The notes beneath the pieces are model-generated. The model ran no database searches. It was given only the letters and a program-made list of their open reading frames with translations, and was not told where the DNA came from. From Bacillota bacterium (GTDB taxonomy: Bacteria > Bacillota_E > JAJZYS01 > JAJYTV01), in the NCBI GenBank assembly GCA_021845645.1, contig JAJZVM010000159.1, forward strand, positions 1 to 9,872: a stretch of 9,872 nucleotides of DNA. Reading direction: 5' to 3'. Position numbers and translations under genes: made by a program. Positions 1 to 5,822 of the stretch are shown here, piece by piece. Within the stretch, counting starts at the first letter, position 1. The number at the start of each line of letters is the position of its first letter.

Positions 1-1515
1 TTGGTCATCGCCCGCGCCGCCGGCGGACGGCCCGGCCCTTCCTGCATCGACCGGGCCGGAACCGGTCGGCGCCTCCACGCCGCCGTCGTGCACGGCTTGT
101 GAAGTTTCTGGCGTCAGCCCACCGTCCGCCGCCTCCGCGGCGGTCGCCTGTCCGACGTTGGCCACCGTCTCCGCCGCCGCCGCCGGTGCCTCGGGCATTC
201 CCGTGGCCGTAAGGTCGGCGTCCTCCGCATCGATGATGGTCGGACCAGCGTCCGCCTGGATCGTCGCCAGCGTCGCCGGCGGCGCGTCCGGCGCACCCAT
301 GCCGCCTGGCTCGGCCGCGCCAGCTGCGGGCGATGCGTCCAAGGGTTCGCCCGCCCCCCCTGCAGCAGCCCCTTCTGCCGGGCCCTCGTCCTGGATCTGC
401 GCGGGCGAGGGAGGCGCCTCCGTCCGGGCCTGCCCAGCAGCGGGGTGCTCCGACGGCTGCGTACGCGTCGAACCTGTTTCGCATCCCTCGGCGTCTGCCG
501 ACAGCCCCATGGCCGGCGCCGCGGCGCCGAGGGGCTCGGCTCCGGCTGTCCCCTCGCTCTGGCCGGATGCCTCCTGGGTGGCCTCCGACCCGGACAGTTC
601 TGCCGCCGACTCATGGTCGTCCGCCTTGTCCTCCGACCGGGCCTGCCAGGCGCCAGACGGCAGGGCAGCTGCAGCGCCGGCCATGGCCGGCTGCTGCCGG
701 GCCACCGAGAAGATCAGGTGCGCCGCCTCGCGGGGCAGATCTGCCAAGTCCACGATGCGGTAGCTGTCGCGGACGAGGACGGCGCCCTGCAGCAAGGCGA
801 CCACGTCGGCCGCAGGGACGACGCCATCGGCGCCTTCCCCTGACACGGCGAATCCGACGACGCGCGGCGGCAGCCCGCTCGCCACCACGCCGTGCACCGT
901 CCCGACGCCGGCCCCGCCGCGCATCTGCAGGCGCACGCTGCTCTGGGGCACCGCGTACAGCACCCGATCCGCGGCGAGGCGGCGAACCGGCAAGTCCTCC
1001 GGGGGCGTCGCGCACAGCGCGGCGATCACATCCGCAAACTCGGACGCGGCGTCGACGCCATCCCCCGGCCCAAGACCCTGCAGCACGCGCCGCAGCCCCT
1101 GCGCAAGCTGACGGATCTCCGTCTCCGCCGCCGCGATCTGGCTTTCCACCTCGGGGACATAGGCAGCGAGCCGCGCCTGCTCCGCGTCGTGCGCCTCCTG
1201 CAGCGCTGCGATCTCGGACTTCGCCCCCGCGTCGAGCACAGCGGCATTGCGTCGCGCCTGGTCGAGCTGCCGTTCGAGCCGCTCGCGGTCCGACTTGAGC
1301 CGGCCGAGCACCTCCTGCAAGGTCTCGCGCCGCGCGACCGCCTGGGCGATGCGTTGGCGCTGCCCGTCGGCCAGCGACTGCAGCGCGTCCGCAGCCTTCT
1401 GCTGCTCGGCCTCCAACTCCGACGCGGCTTCGATGACATCGCCTTTCCGATAACCGAAAAGGCCCAGCGGCAACCGCTGGACCCGAGAGCGCGGGCGCGA
1501 ACTGCGTCTTGGCAC
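1..1515 (-). CDS. DivIVA-like coiled-coil protein with PRC-barrel-like domain and acidic tail (3' end outside window)
   Basis: I translated the minus strand by hand from a GTG at 1515: 505 codons run to base 1 without a stop, so the C-terminus lies beyond the left edge. The start is 2 nt after the stop of the upstream gene, with AGGGG 7 nt before it, so the two are probably translationally coupled. Layout: a basic N-terminus; LFGYRKGDV at about residues 19-27, resembling the FRGYdxxeV membrane-binding motif of DivIVA/GpsB; a long heptad-like coiled coil at about 30-148 rich in Glu, Gln, Ala and Arg; a beta-rich segment at about 175-256 (GTVHGVVASG... VVGFAV... VVPAADVVALL... AVLVRD) that looks like a PRC-barrel; then from about 275 onward a low-complexity tail rich in Ala, Gly, Pro, Glu and Asp. 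There is no signal peptide or membrane segment. A role as a membrane-surface scaffold at the pole or septum is inference; the reading frame itself is secure. Confidence 0.8.
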   Translation of the reverse strand, partial: MPRRSSRPRSRVQRLPLGLFGYRKGDVIEAASELEAEQQKAADALQSLADGQRQRIAQAVARRETLQEVLGRLKSDRERLERQLDQARRNAAVLDAGAKSEIAALQEAHDAEQARLAAYVPEVESQIAAAETEIRQLAQGLRRVLQGLGPGDGVDAASEFADVIAALCATPPEDLPVRRLAADRVLYAVPQSSVRLQMRGGAGVGTVHGVVASGLPPRVVGFAVSGEGADGVVPAADVVALLQGAVLVRDSYRIVDLADLPREAAHLIFSVARQQPAMAGAAAALPSGAWQARSEDKADDHESAAELSGSEATQEASGQSEGTAGAEPLGAAAPAMGLSADAEGCETGSTRTQPSEHPAAGQARTEAPPSPAQIQDEGPAEGAAAGGAGEPLDASPAAGAAEPGGMGAPDAPPATLATIQADAGPTIIDAEDADLTATGMPEAPAAAAETVANVGQATAAEAADGGLTPETSQAVHDGGVEAPTGSGPVDAGRAGPSAGGAGDDQ

Positions 1516-1517
1516 GC

Positions 1518-2030
1518 CTAAGCCCCTGCCTTCTCCCGTGTGAGATCCTCTTCCGGCGCCGCGCTGCCGGTTGCGCCGGCTTCCGCGGCCACCTCCGCGG
1601 AAGCCGGCTCAGGAGCCAATCCCTCAAGTTCGCGCACGACGCGCGCCACCGCGTCCTCCACATCGTCACGCAGACCATAGAGCTGCCTGCGGCGCTTGGC
1701 CAGCATCATCTCGCGCTGCGCGAGACGCGCAAGCATTGCCGCCGCCTCGCCGGCGATGGCCGATTCGGTCGCGCTCACGGCGTCGCGGCCGCGCCGCGCC
1801 AACTCCTCAAGCCGAGCCAGGATCACCTGCTCGCGCTCCTGCTCGGCGGCGATCAGCGCTTCCGTCTCGCGCAACGCGGCCAGGGCCCCGTCGAGTTGGC
1901 GCGACAGCTCCTCAAGTTCGCTCTCGCGCTCCTCGCGCAGGCGGTCCGCCTCTGCCACAAGCAGATCGAACAGGGTCTGCGTCGGTCTCCGGCGATAGCC
2001 GATGAGCGCTCGTCTCAACTCGTGTTCCAT
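1518..2030 (-). CDS. Small DivIVA-like coiled-coil protein
   Basis: The chosen ATG at 2030 has GGGGGAGA about 6-7 nt upstream. An upstream in-frame start at 2078 would read through the palindrome at 2050-2067 and lacks a good ribosome binding site. The product is 170 aa. Residues 9-21 (LIGYRRRPTQTLF) resemble the Gly-Tyr motif at the start of DivIVA/GpsB proteins, and the following gene has a similar motif, so the two may be paralogues. Residues about 24-138 are strongly predicted by eye as coiled coil (runs of Glu, Leu, Arg and Ala with few Gly or Pro). The last 30 residues are an Ala/Glu/Pro-rich disordered tail. There is no signal peptide or membrane helix. Coiled-coil proteins of this type can be recruited to curved or septal membranes, but no specific function can be assigned. 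The DivIVA assignment is tentative; the gene call is firm. Confidence 0.8.
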   Translation of the reverse strand: MEHELRRALIGYRRRPTQTLFDLLVAEADRLREERESELEELSRQLDGALAALRETEALIAAEQEREQVILARLEELARRGRDAVSATESAIAGEAAAMLARLAQREMMLAKRRRQLYGLRDDVEDAVARVVRELEGLAPEPASAEVAAEAGATGSAAPEEDLTREKAGA

Positions 2031-2231
2031 GCTGATCTCCCCCGCCCTTGCTTTACCCCTGTAAAGCGGCGCCGACAACGGACGGTTGCACCTTGGCTTG
2101 GCACCATTCTACTCGATTCGCCAAATCCCTGCAGCCATTGCCAGAGGGTCTCACAGTCGCGCGCAGAGGCGGAGAGACCGCGGGCAAAGCCGTGCCCTCT
2201 CCCCTGGCCGCCAGATCCGCCGCGTCGCGGC
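2031..2231 (-). other. Intergenic region upstream of the coiled-coil gene pair
   Basis: This 201-bp gap separates the stop of the SIMPL gene from the next gene on the same strand. On the minus strand it has a TAGAAT hexamer around 2110-2115 that could be a -10 box, but no convincing -35 at 16-18 bp. It also contains a 7-bp-arm palindrome next to the ribosome binding site (listed separately) and a weak GGTCTC/GAGACC pair (2147-2152 and 2174-2179) with a 21-nt loop. No coding frame here looks real. The coiled-coil genes may therefore have their own promoter. Confidence 0.4.
2050..2067. promoter_or_regulatory. Palindrome before the ribosome binding site (possible operator or hairpin)
   Basis: GCTTTAC-ccct-GTAAAGC is a perfect 7-bp inverted repeat with a 4-nt spacer. 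It ends about 8 nt before the purine-rich ribosome binding site of the coiled-coil gene starting at 2030. It is AT-rich relative to its surroundings. It could be a dimeric repressor site or an mRNA hairpin that affects translation; the sequence alone does not decide. Confidence 0.45.
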
Positions 2232-2951
2232 CTAACGGAAGCTGTAGGTAACCTGCACCGTTACCTGCACCTGCTGGTTGCCGGTGGCGATCGGCGCCGC
2301 AGATCCCACCGTTAGCGCCGCCGCTTTCTCGCCGAACATCATGTACGGAGCGGGCGACTGGCCTGCGCTGACGCTCACGCTGCGCACGCCACCGAGCGAG
2401 ACGCCAAGCTCGGCAGCCTCCTTGCGGGCCTGTCCCCGGGCGGACTGAAGCGCGTCCTGCACAGCCTGCTGCCGCCCGGCGTTCGGATCGGCCGTCAGCA
2501 GCTGCAGGCCGTTCAGCTGGTTGGCCCCCGCCGCGGTCGCCGCACTGACCACCGCCCCGAGGTGGCGGAGATCGCGGGTCGTGACGGTGAACTGCTCCTG
2601 CGCCTGGTAGCCTTGTGGAACACCGCTCGGACCGTAGTTCTGGCTGAGGTTCAGGTTGGACGTCTGAACCTGCGCCGGCTTGATGCCGTACTTCCCCACC
2701 GCCTTGAGCAGTGCGGCGGCCGCATCCGCAAGCTTCTTGAGCGCCCCGGGCGCCGTGGCTGCGGTCTCCTGGGCGCCGAGGTTGATCTGGGCCTCGTTTG
2801 GGGCTACCCACGCGCTGCCGTTCGCCGTCACCGTCAAACTGCCCTTGGCAGCTGCCCCGCGGGCACCGCCCCCCGCCGCGAAACCGATGCCGAGAGCCAC
2901 CACAAGCGCCACGATCGCAAGAACCGCCTCGGACCACCTGGGCCAGGTCAT
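2232..2951 (-). CDS. SIMPL/DUF541 family protein, membrane-anchored
   Basis: The ATG at 2951 is preferred over the longer in-frame start at 2987 because GGAGGGGAGGGG lies just upstream with about 6 nt spacing. The 239-aa product has one hydrophobic N-terminal segment (about residues 7-28), either a signal anchor or an uncleaved signal peptide. The rest is therefore expected outside the membrane. Residues about 37-239 carry the SIMPL hallmarks: a first strand TVTANGSAWVAPNEAQINLG, the typical YGIKPAQVQTSNLNL segment, then QGYQAQEQFTVTTRDL, a long Ala/Gln/Arg helix near residues 160-183 followed by ELGVSLGGVRSVSVS, and a closing VQVTVQVTYSF strand. Length fits the family (about 220-250 aa). Family members are periplasmic or surface proteins such as E. 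coli YggE and are linked to oxidative or envelope stress, but their molecular function is not settled. Placement downstream of an ECF sigma/anti-sigma pair fits an envelope role by inference. Confidence 0.9.
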   Translation of the reverse strand: MTWPRWSEAVLAIVALVVALGIGFAAGGGARGAAAKGSLTVTANGSAWVAPNEAQINLGAQETAATAPGALKKLADAAAALLKAVGKYGIKPAQVQTSNLNLSQNYGPSGVPQGYQAQEQFTVTTRDLRHLGAVVSAATAAGANQLNGLQLLTADPNAGRQQAVQDALQSARGQARKEAAELGVSLGGVRSVSVSAGQSPAPYMMFGEKAAALTVGSAAPIATGNQQVQVTVQVTYSFR

Positions 2952-3225
2952 CGCGGGCCCCTCCCCTCCGTTACGTTCTGAGAACACCCCGAGACCCGTC
3001 GCGTGACGCGAGCGCGAAATCGCGTCGCTTGCAGAGCAGGATGAAGCGACTCGTGCTTCTTCGGCGTGATGCTCTTACGGTGGTGGCGACGCAGGCCTCT
3101 CTACCGGCGCCATGCCGAGAAGCAGAGATCGCCAGGTCGCGAGGGCCGCGCGCCGATCGCGGAGTGGGACCGGTCCTTGGACGTTCCCATCGCCTCTTCG
3201 TGTGGACTGGCCCCGCTCAAAGTGG
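2952..3225 (-). other. 274-bp gap between the anti-sigma-like gene and the SIMPL gene
   Basis: No reading frame in this stretch looks coding on either strand. A stem-loop with arms GACGCGA (3005-3011) and TCGCGTC (3020-3026), extendable to 9 bp with one G-U pair, and an 8-nt loop lies about 55 bp upstream of the SIMPL start. It has no T-run, so it is not a classic terminator; it could be an operator or a leader structure. No -35/-10 pair was convincing. The gap is long enough to hold a separate promoter for the SIMPL gene. Confidence 0.4.
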
Positions 3226-4245
3226 CTAGGAGCCAAGCCGCACGTCCTTGACCGCGGCCGGATGTCCCGAAGCGGCCGGGGCGACGAATCTCAGCAGCAC
3301 GGTGCCGACCGGTACCGGGTCGAACATCAGGCGCAGCGCGACCGTGCCGCCCCTGGCCGAAACCTGCGTCGCGAGAGGGCGTTCCGGCCCGCCGGGACCC
3401 ATCAGCTCGATCTGCGTCGCTGCGGCCTCGTCCTTGGCCGCAAACTCTGCGAGAACACCAGTCGGGGACAGGTCGACGCGCTCGAGTCGCACGCCGTCGA
3501 GGCGGGTCGGCTGATCTCTCGCCGCGAGCACGACCTTTCGCGTGAGCGCCGCACCTCTTGGCAGCGGCAGCAGAACGACGTAGCTGCGACCGCCCTTGCC
3601 GAGCCGGTACCAGCCCGGCCTGAGACCGGAGAAGTCCAGGATCCGCAAAGGCCCCACCTCCCGCGCGGCGATAAGCCGCCGGCGGCCTGCGAGGTCCTGC
3701 GCGACGAGGCTGGTCTCTGCGCCTCGCGGCAGGCCGAGCAGCGCAAGGGTGTCGGTTTGCAGCCAGACGCCGTGCAGCCCCGGCGACGTCGCGTAGAGAT
3801 GCGCAGCGGAGCCTGACGCGTCCATGGCAGCTCTCGTGCCATGCACGCCCGCCAGGGCGGGCGCGCGGGGATGCGCCGCCAGTGGGCTGGCCGTTGTGAA
3901 GACCAGCGCCACGCTCTTCTGCGCAGTCGCCCCTGTCGCAAGGCCGGGAGCGACCGCCACGAACGATGCGGCAGGACCGCCGCTCGCCAGGGCGCCCGCC
4001 AGGATAGCCGCGGCCGCCGCGGGCCAGACTGCCTGCAGCCGGATGCGCCGCGCGGGGGCGGGCGCGAGCGCGGCGACGAAGGCGGCTTCGTCCCTTGGCC
4101 ACTCGGGCTCGCCGAGGCCGTGCAGCCGGCGGGCGAGCAGCAGGAGGTCCGCCTCCACGTCGTCCGCGGCCACGGCCGGCGGCCGACCGCCCACGAGACT
4201 GTCCACAGCGGCGGCGACGCGCTGTGCGCGCATCTCCTCGTCCAT
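3226..4245 (-). CDS. Single-pass membrane anti-sigma factor-like protein
   Basis: The ATG at 4245 is chosen over a GTG at 4251 because AAGGAGG ends 7 nt before the ATG but only about 1 nt before the GTG. The start lies 2 nt after the TGA of the sigma gene, so translation is probably coupled. The 339-aa product has a cytoplasmic N-terminal region of about 70 residues (acidic and helical, with the PxVAADDxEADLLLLARRLH stretch that resembles the N-termini of anti-sigma proteins), one transmembrane helix at about 71-98, and an extracytoplasmic domain of about 240 residues. That domain is rich in beta-strand-like segments (GLRPGWYRLGKGGRSYVVLLPL; TVALRLMFDPVPVGTVLLRFVA). The HxxxCxxC zinc motif of ZAS-type anti-sigma factors is absent; the mature protein has no Cys that I can find. 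The anti-sigma role rests on position and topology, not on a recognised domain. The outer domain is unidentified and could sense the signal. Confidence 0.72.
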   Translation of the reverse strand: MDEEMRAQRVAAAVDSLVGGRPPAVAADDVEADLLLLARRLHGLGEPEWPRDEAAFVAALAPAPARRIRLQAVWPAAAAAILAGALASGGPAASFVAVAPGLATGATAQKSVALVFTTASPLAAHPRAPALAGVHGTRAAMDASGSAAHLYATSPGLHGVWLQTDTLALLGLPRGAETSLVAQDLAGRRRLIAAREVGPLRILDFSGLRPGWYRLGKGGRSYVVLLPLPRGAALTRKVVLAARDQPTRLDGVRLERVDLSPTGVLAEFAAKDEAAATQIELMGPGGPERPLATQVSARGGTVALRLMFDPVPVGTVLLRFVAPAASGHPAAVKDVRLGS

Positions 4246-4247
4246 GC

Positions 4248-4793
4248 TCACCCCTCCTTCTCGCCCGGCGTGCCGGTGACGATCTCCCTGAGCCGGATGA
4301 GCGCGCGGTATTGCAGGGCACGTACGGCTTCGGGCGTCCTGCCGAGGGCGATGGCCGCCTCGGCGACGCTCCGGCCCTCGACGAGCCTGAGCTCCAGCAC
4401 CCGTCGCTGGTCCGGCGCGAGCCTGGCCAAGGCGCGGCGCAGCTGCTCCTCACGCTCTAGGTCCAAGAGGCGCTGTTCAGGCGACGGACCCGGGTCGGCA
4501 CGCAGGTCTTCGCGCAGGTCCCCTTGCGGGTGGCGGTAGCTGTCGCGCAGGCGGTTGCGGCACAGGTTCAAGGCGATCGTGCGCAGGTACGGCCCCAGCT
4601 GGTCACCCTCGAAGCGGGCGAGCTGACGCCACAGCCTGAGAAACGTCTCCTGCGTCACGTCCTCCGCCTCGGCGCGGTTGCCGAGCCGGCCGTAGACGAT
4701 GCGGTAGACGCCCTGCCAGTGCATGCTGCAAAGCTCCGCCGCCGCTTCGCGCCGTCCGGCCTTGGCGGCCCGGATCAGATCGCCTTCCGCCAT
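4248..4793 (-). CDS. ECF-type (sigma-70 family) RNA polymerase sigma factor
   Basis: The ATG at 4793 gives 181 aa, the normal ECF size. An ATG at 4817 would add 8 residues and cannot be excluded; neither start has a strong ribosome binding site (AGG 6 nt before 4793, and a GGCGGTGA further off). Region 2 spans about residues 16-86, with the core-binding and -10-recognition stretch RAEAEDVTQETFLRLWRQL and the typical YLRTIALNLCRNRLRD. Region 4 spans about 117-170, with LAPDQRRVLELRLVEGRSVAEAAIALGRTPEAVRALQYRA forming the helix-turn-helix that reads the -35 element. Regions 1 and 3 are missing, as in all ECF factors. It directs RNA polymerase to a small regulon, normally held inactive by the anti-sigma partner encoded 2 nt downstream. 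It is transcribed divergently from the peptidase gene at 4964. Autoregulation is likely but no promoter match was found. Confidence 0.93.
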   Translation of the reverse strand: MAEGDLIRAAKAGRREAAAELCSMHWQGVYRIVYGRLGNRAEAEDVTQETFLRLWRQLARFEGDQLGPYLRTIALNLCRNRLRDSYRHPQGDLREDLRADPGPSPEQRLLDLEREEQLRRALARLAPDQRRVLELRLVEGRSVAEAAIALGRTPEAVRALQYRALIRLREIVTGTPGEKEG

Positions 4794-4908
4794 GGGTCGC
4801 CTGTCACCGCCGTTCATGGAACACCAGGCCCTGTGCCGCGTGACGCGCAGCAGGAATCTCCCGTCCGCCAGAGGAATGGAAGTACGTGGCGGTCCCAGCC
4901 GCAGCGCT

Positions 4909-4924
4909 TCCCCGGACTCGGGGA
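4909..4924. promoter_or_regulatory. Short palindrome in the divergent intergenic region
   Basis: TCCCCG-gact-CGGGGA is a perfect 6-bp inverted repeat with a 4-nt spacer. It lies 39 bp upstream of the peptidase start and about 115 bp upstream of the sigma start. It could be an operator shared by divergent promoters or a leader hairpin. In DNA this GC-rich, short GC palindromes arise often by chance. Confidence 0.25.
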
Positions 4925-4963
4925 CAACTCCTGCAGCGGCCAGGACCGGTCTGGAGGACAAGC

Positions 4964-5737
4964 GTGAACAAACCGGACTACGATGAACTGATCGAACGCC
5001 TGCGCGGCGTCGCGGACGATTATGGCGGCCAGCTCACAGAGCAGGCCGAGGCCGACGGCTATCCGCTCTACCATCTCGACCTGCCGGGGCCCGAGGGGGC
5101 GCCGCATTTCCTCCTGTCGGCGGGCATCCATGGCGAGGAGCCCGGCTCCACGACAGGCTTCCTGCACTGGTGCGAGCGCGATCTCGCGAAGTGGCTGCAC
5201 ATCTTCCACATCGAAGCCTTCCCCTGCCTCAATCCATGGGGGTTCGAGCGAGGCAACCGCTACGACGCCTCCGGCCGGGACCTCAACCGGTGCTTCCGCG
5301 AGGAGACGCCGCCGCCCGCTGTGCGCATGGTGCGCGAGGTCACGGCGGGCAGGCGTTACGCCATGGCCGTCGACATGCACGAAGACTGCGACTACTACGG
5401 CTTCTACGTCTACGAGCGCCTCGAACACGGTCCCAACGTCGCGCCCGCCCTCCTGCAGCGCATAGCGCTCGAGGGGCCCCTTTCCTACGGCGAGGAGGGC
5501 GACGACCCGCCGATCGAGCAGGGACTCGTGCACATGCCGCTGCCGCCTGGCAAGAGCCTCATAGCACTGGCGGCCGGGCGCCCGCAGTGGCCGCTTGCCT
5601 TCTATCTCTACCATGTCGCGGACCACGTCATCACGGTGGAGACACCTGGCCGCCAGCCCCTCGACGTGCGCGTGCGCATGCAGCGCGCGGCCGCGGAGAC
5701 GGCGCTCCACTTCACGCAGCGCCGCCTCGGACTTTGA
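4964..5737 (+). CDS. M14-family zinc carboxypeptidase-like hydrolase
   Basis: The GTG at 4964 is the best start: GGAGG ends 6 nt upstream, and the extra 26 codons back to 4886 are not protein-like. The product is 257 aa. Zinc ligands are visible as H56 and E59 in AGIHGEEPG and H139 in VDMHED. N98-R99 followed by SGRDLNR is the substrate-carboxylate-binding stretch seen in bacterial M14 enzymes, and E226 in VETPG is the expected general base. No signal peptide is present, so it should act in the cytoplasm on imported peptides or cell-wall peptides. M14 members of this compact size include MpaA-like murein peptide amidases and other peptide or amide hydrolases; the distantly related aspartoacylase/succinylglutamate desuccinylase group is less likely because of the full NR...GxDLNR motif. 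It lies 85 bp before a tryptophanase gene on the same strand and is probably co-transcribed with it, which suggests supply of free amino acids. Substrate is unknown. Confidence 0.85.
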   Translation: MNKPDYDELIERLRGVADDYGGQLTEQAEADGYPLYHLDLPGPEGAPHFLLSAGIHGEEPGSTTGFLHWCERDLAKWLHIFHIEAFPCLNPWGFERGNRYDASGRDLNRCFREETPPPAVRMVREVTAGRRYAMAVDMHEDCDYYGFYVYERLEHGPNVAPALLQRIALEGPLSYGEEGDDPPIEQGLVHMPLPPGKSLIALAAGRPQWPLAFYLYHVADHVITVETPGRQPLDVRVRMQRAAAETALHFTQRRLGL

Positions 5738-5822
5738 ACATGGGTGGCGGCTTTGCTTTGCGCTCGCGCTTCCGCGCGTAAAGTAACGCAGGTTTTCGGC
5801 AACACGACTGGGAGGTGCGCCC

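Noticed and set aside
333..1298. Plus-strand open frame of 321 codons
   Set aside because: Composition is almost only Arg, Pro and Ala, with no ribosome binding site; it is antisense to the real minus-strand gene.
611..1678. Long minus-strand open frame of 355 codons across the coiled-coil genes
   Set aside because: The translation is Arg/Ala/Gly-rich and structureless, while the frame starting at 1515 gives a coherent coiled-coil protein over the same bases; it is a GC-driven shadow.
3040..3229. Possible 62-codon plus-strand gene in the 2952-3225 gap
   Set aside because: No properly spaced ribosome binding site, no recognisable domain, and an Arg/Pro/Ala-biased composition.
3101..4453. Minus-strand open frame of 450 codons spanning the sigma and anti-sigma genes
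   Set aside because: It overlaps two well-supported genes in another frame and its product is Arg-rich nonsense.
5740..5781. 13-codon frame just before tnaA as a possible TnaC-like leader
   Set aside because: It contains no Trp codon, has no ribosome binding site and lacks the Trp and Pro features of TnaC.
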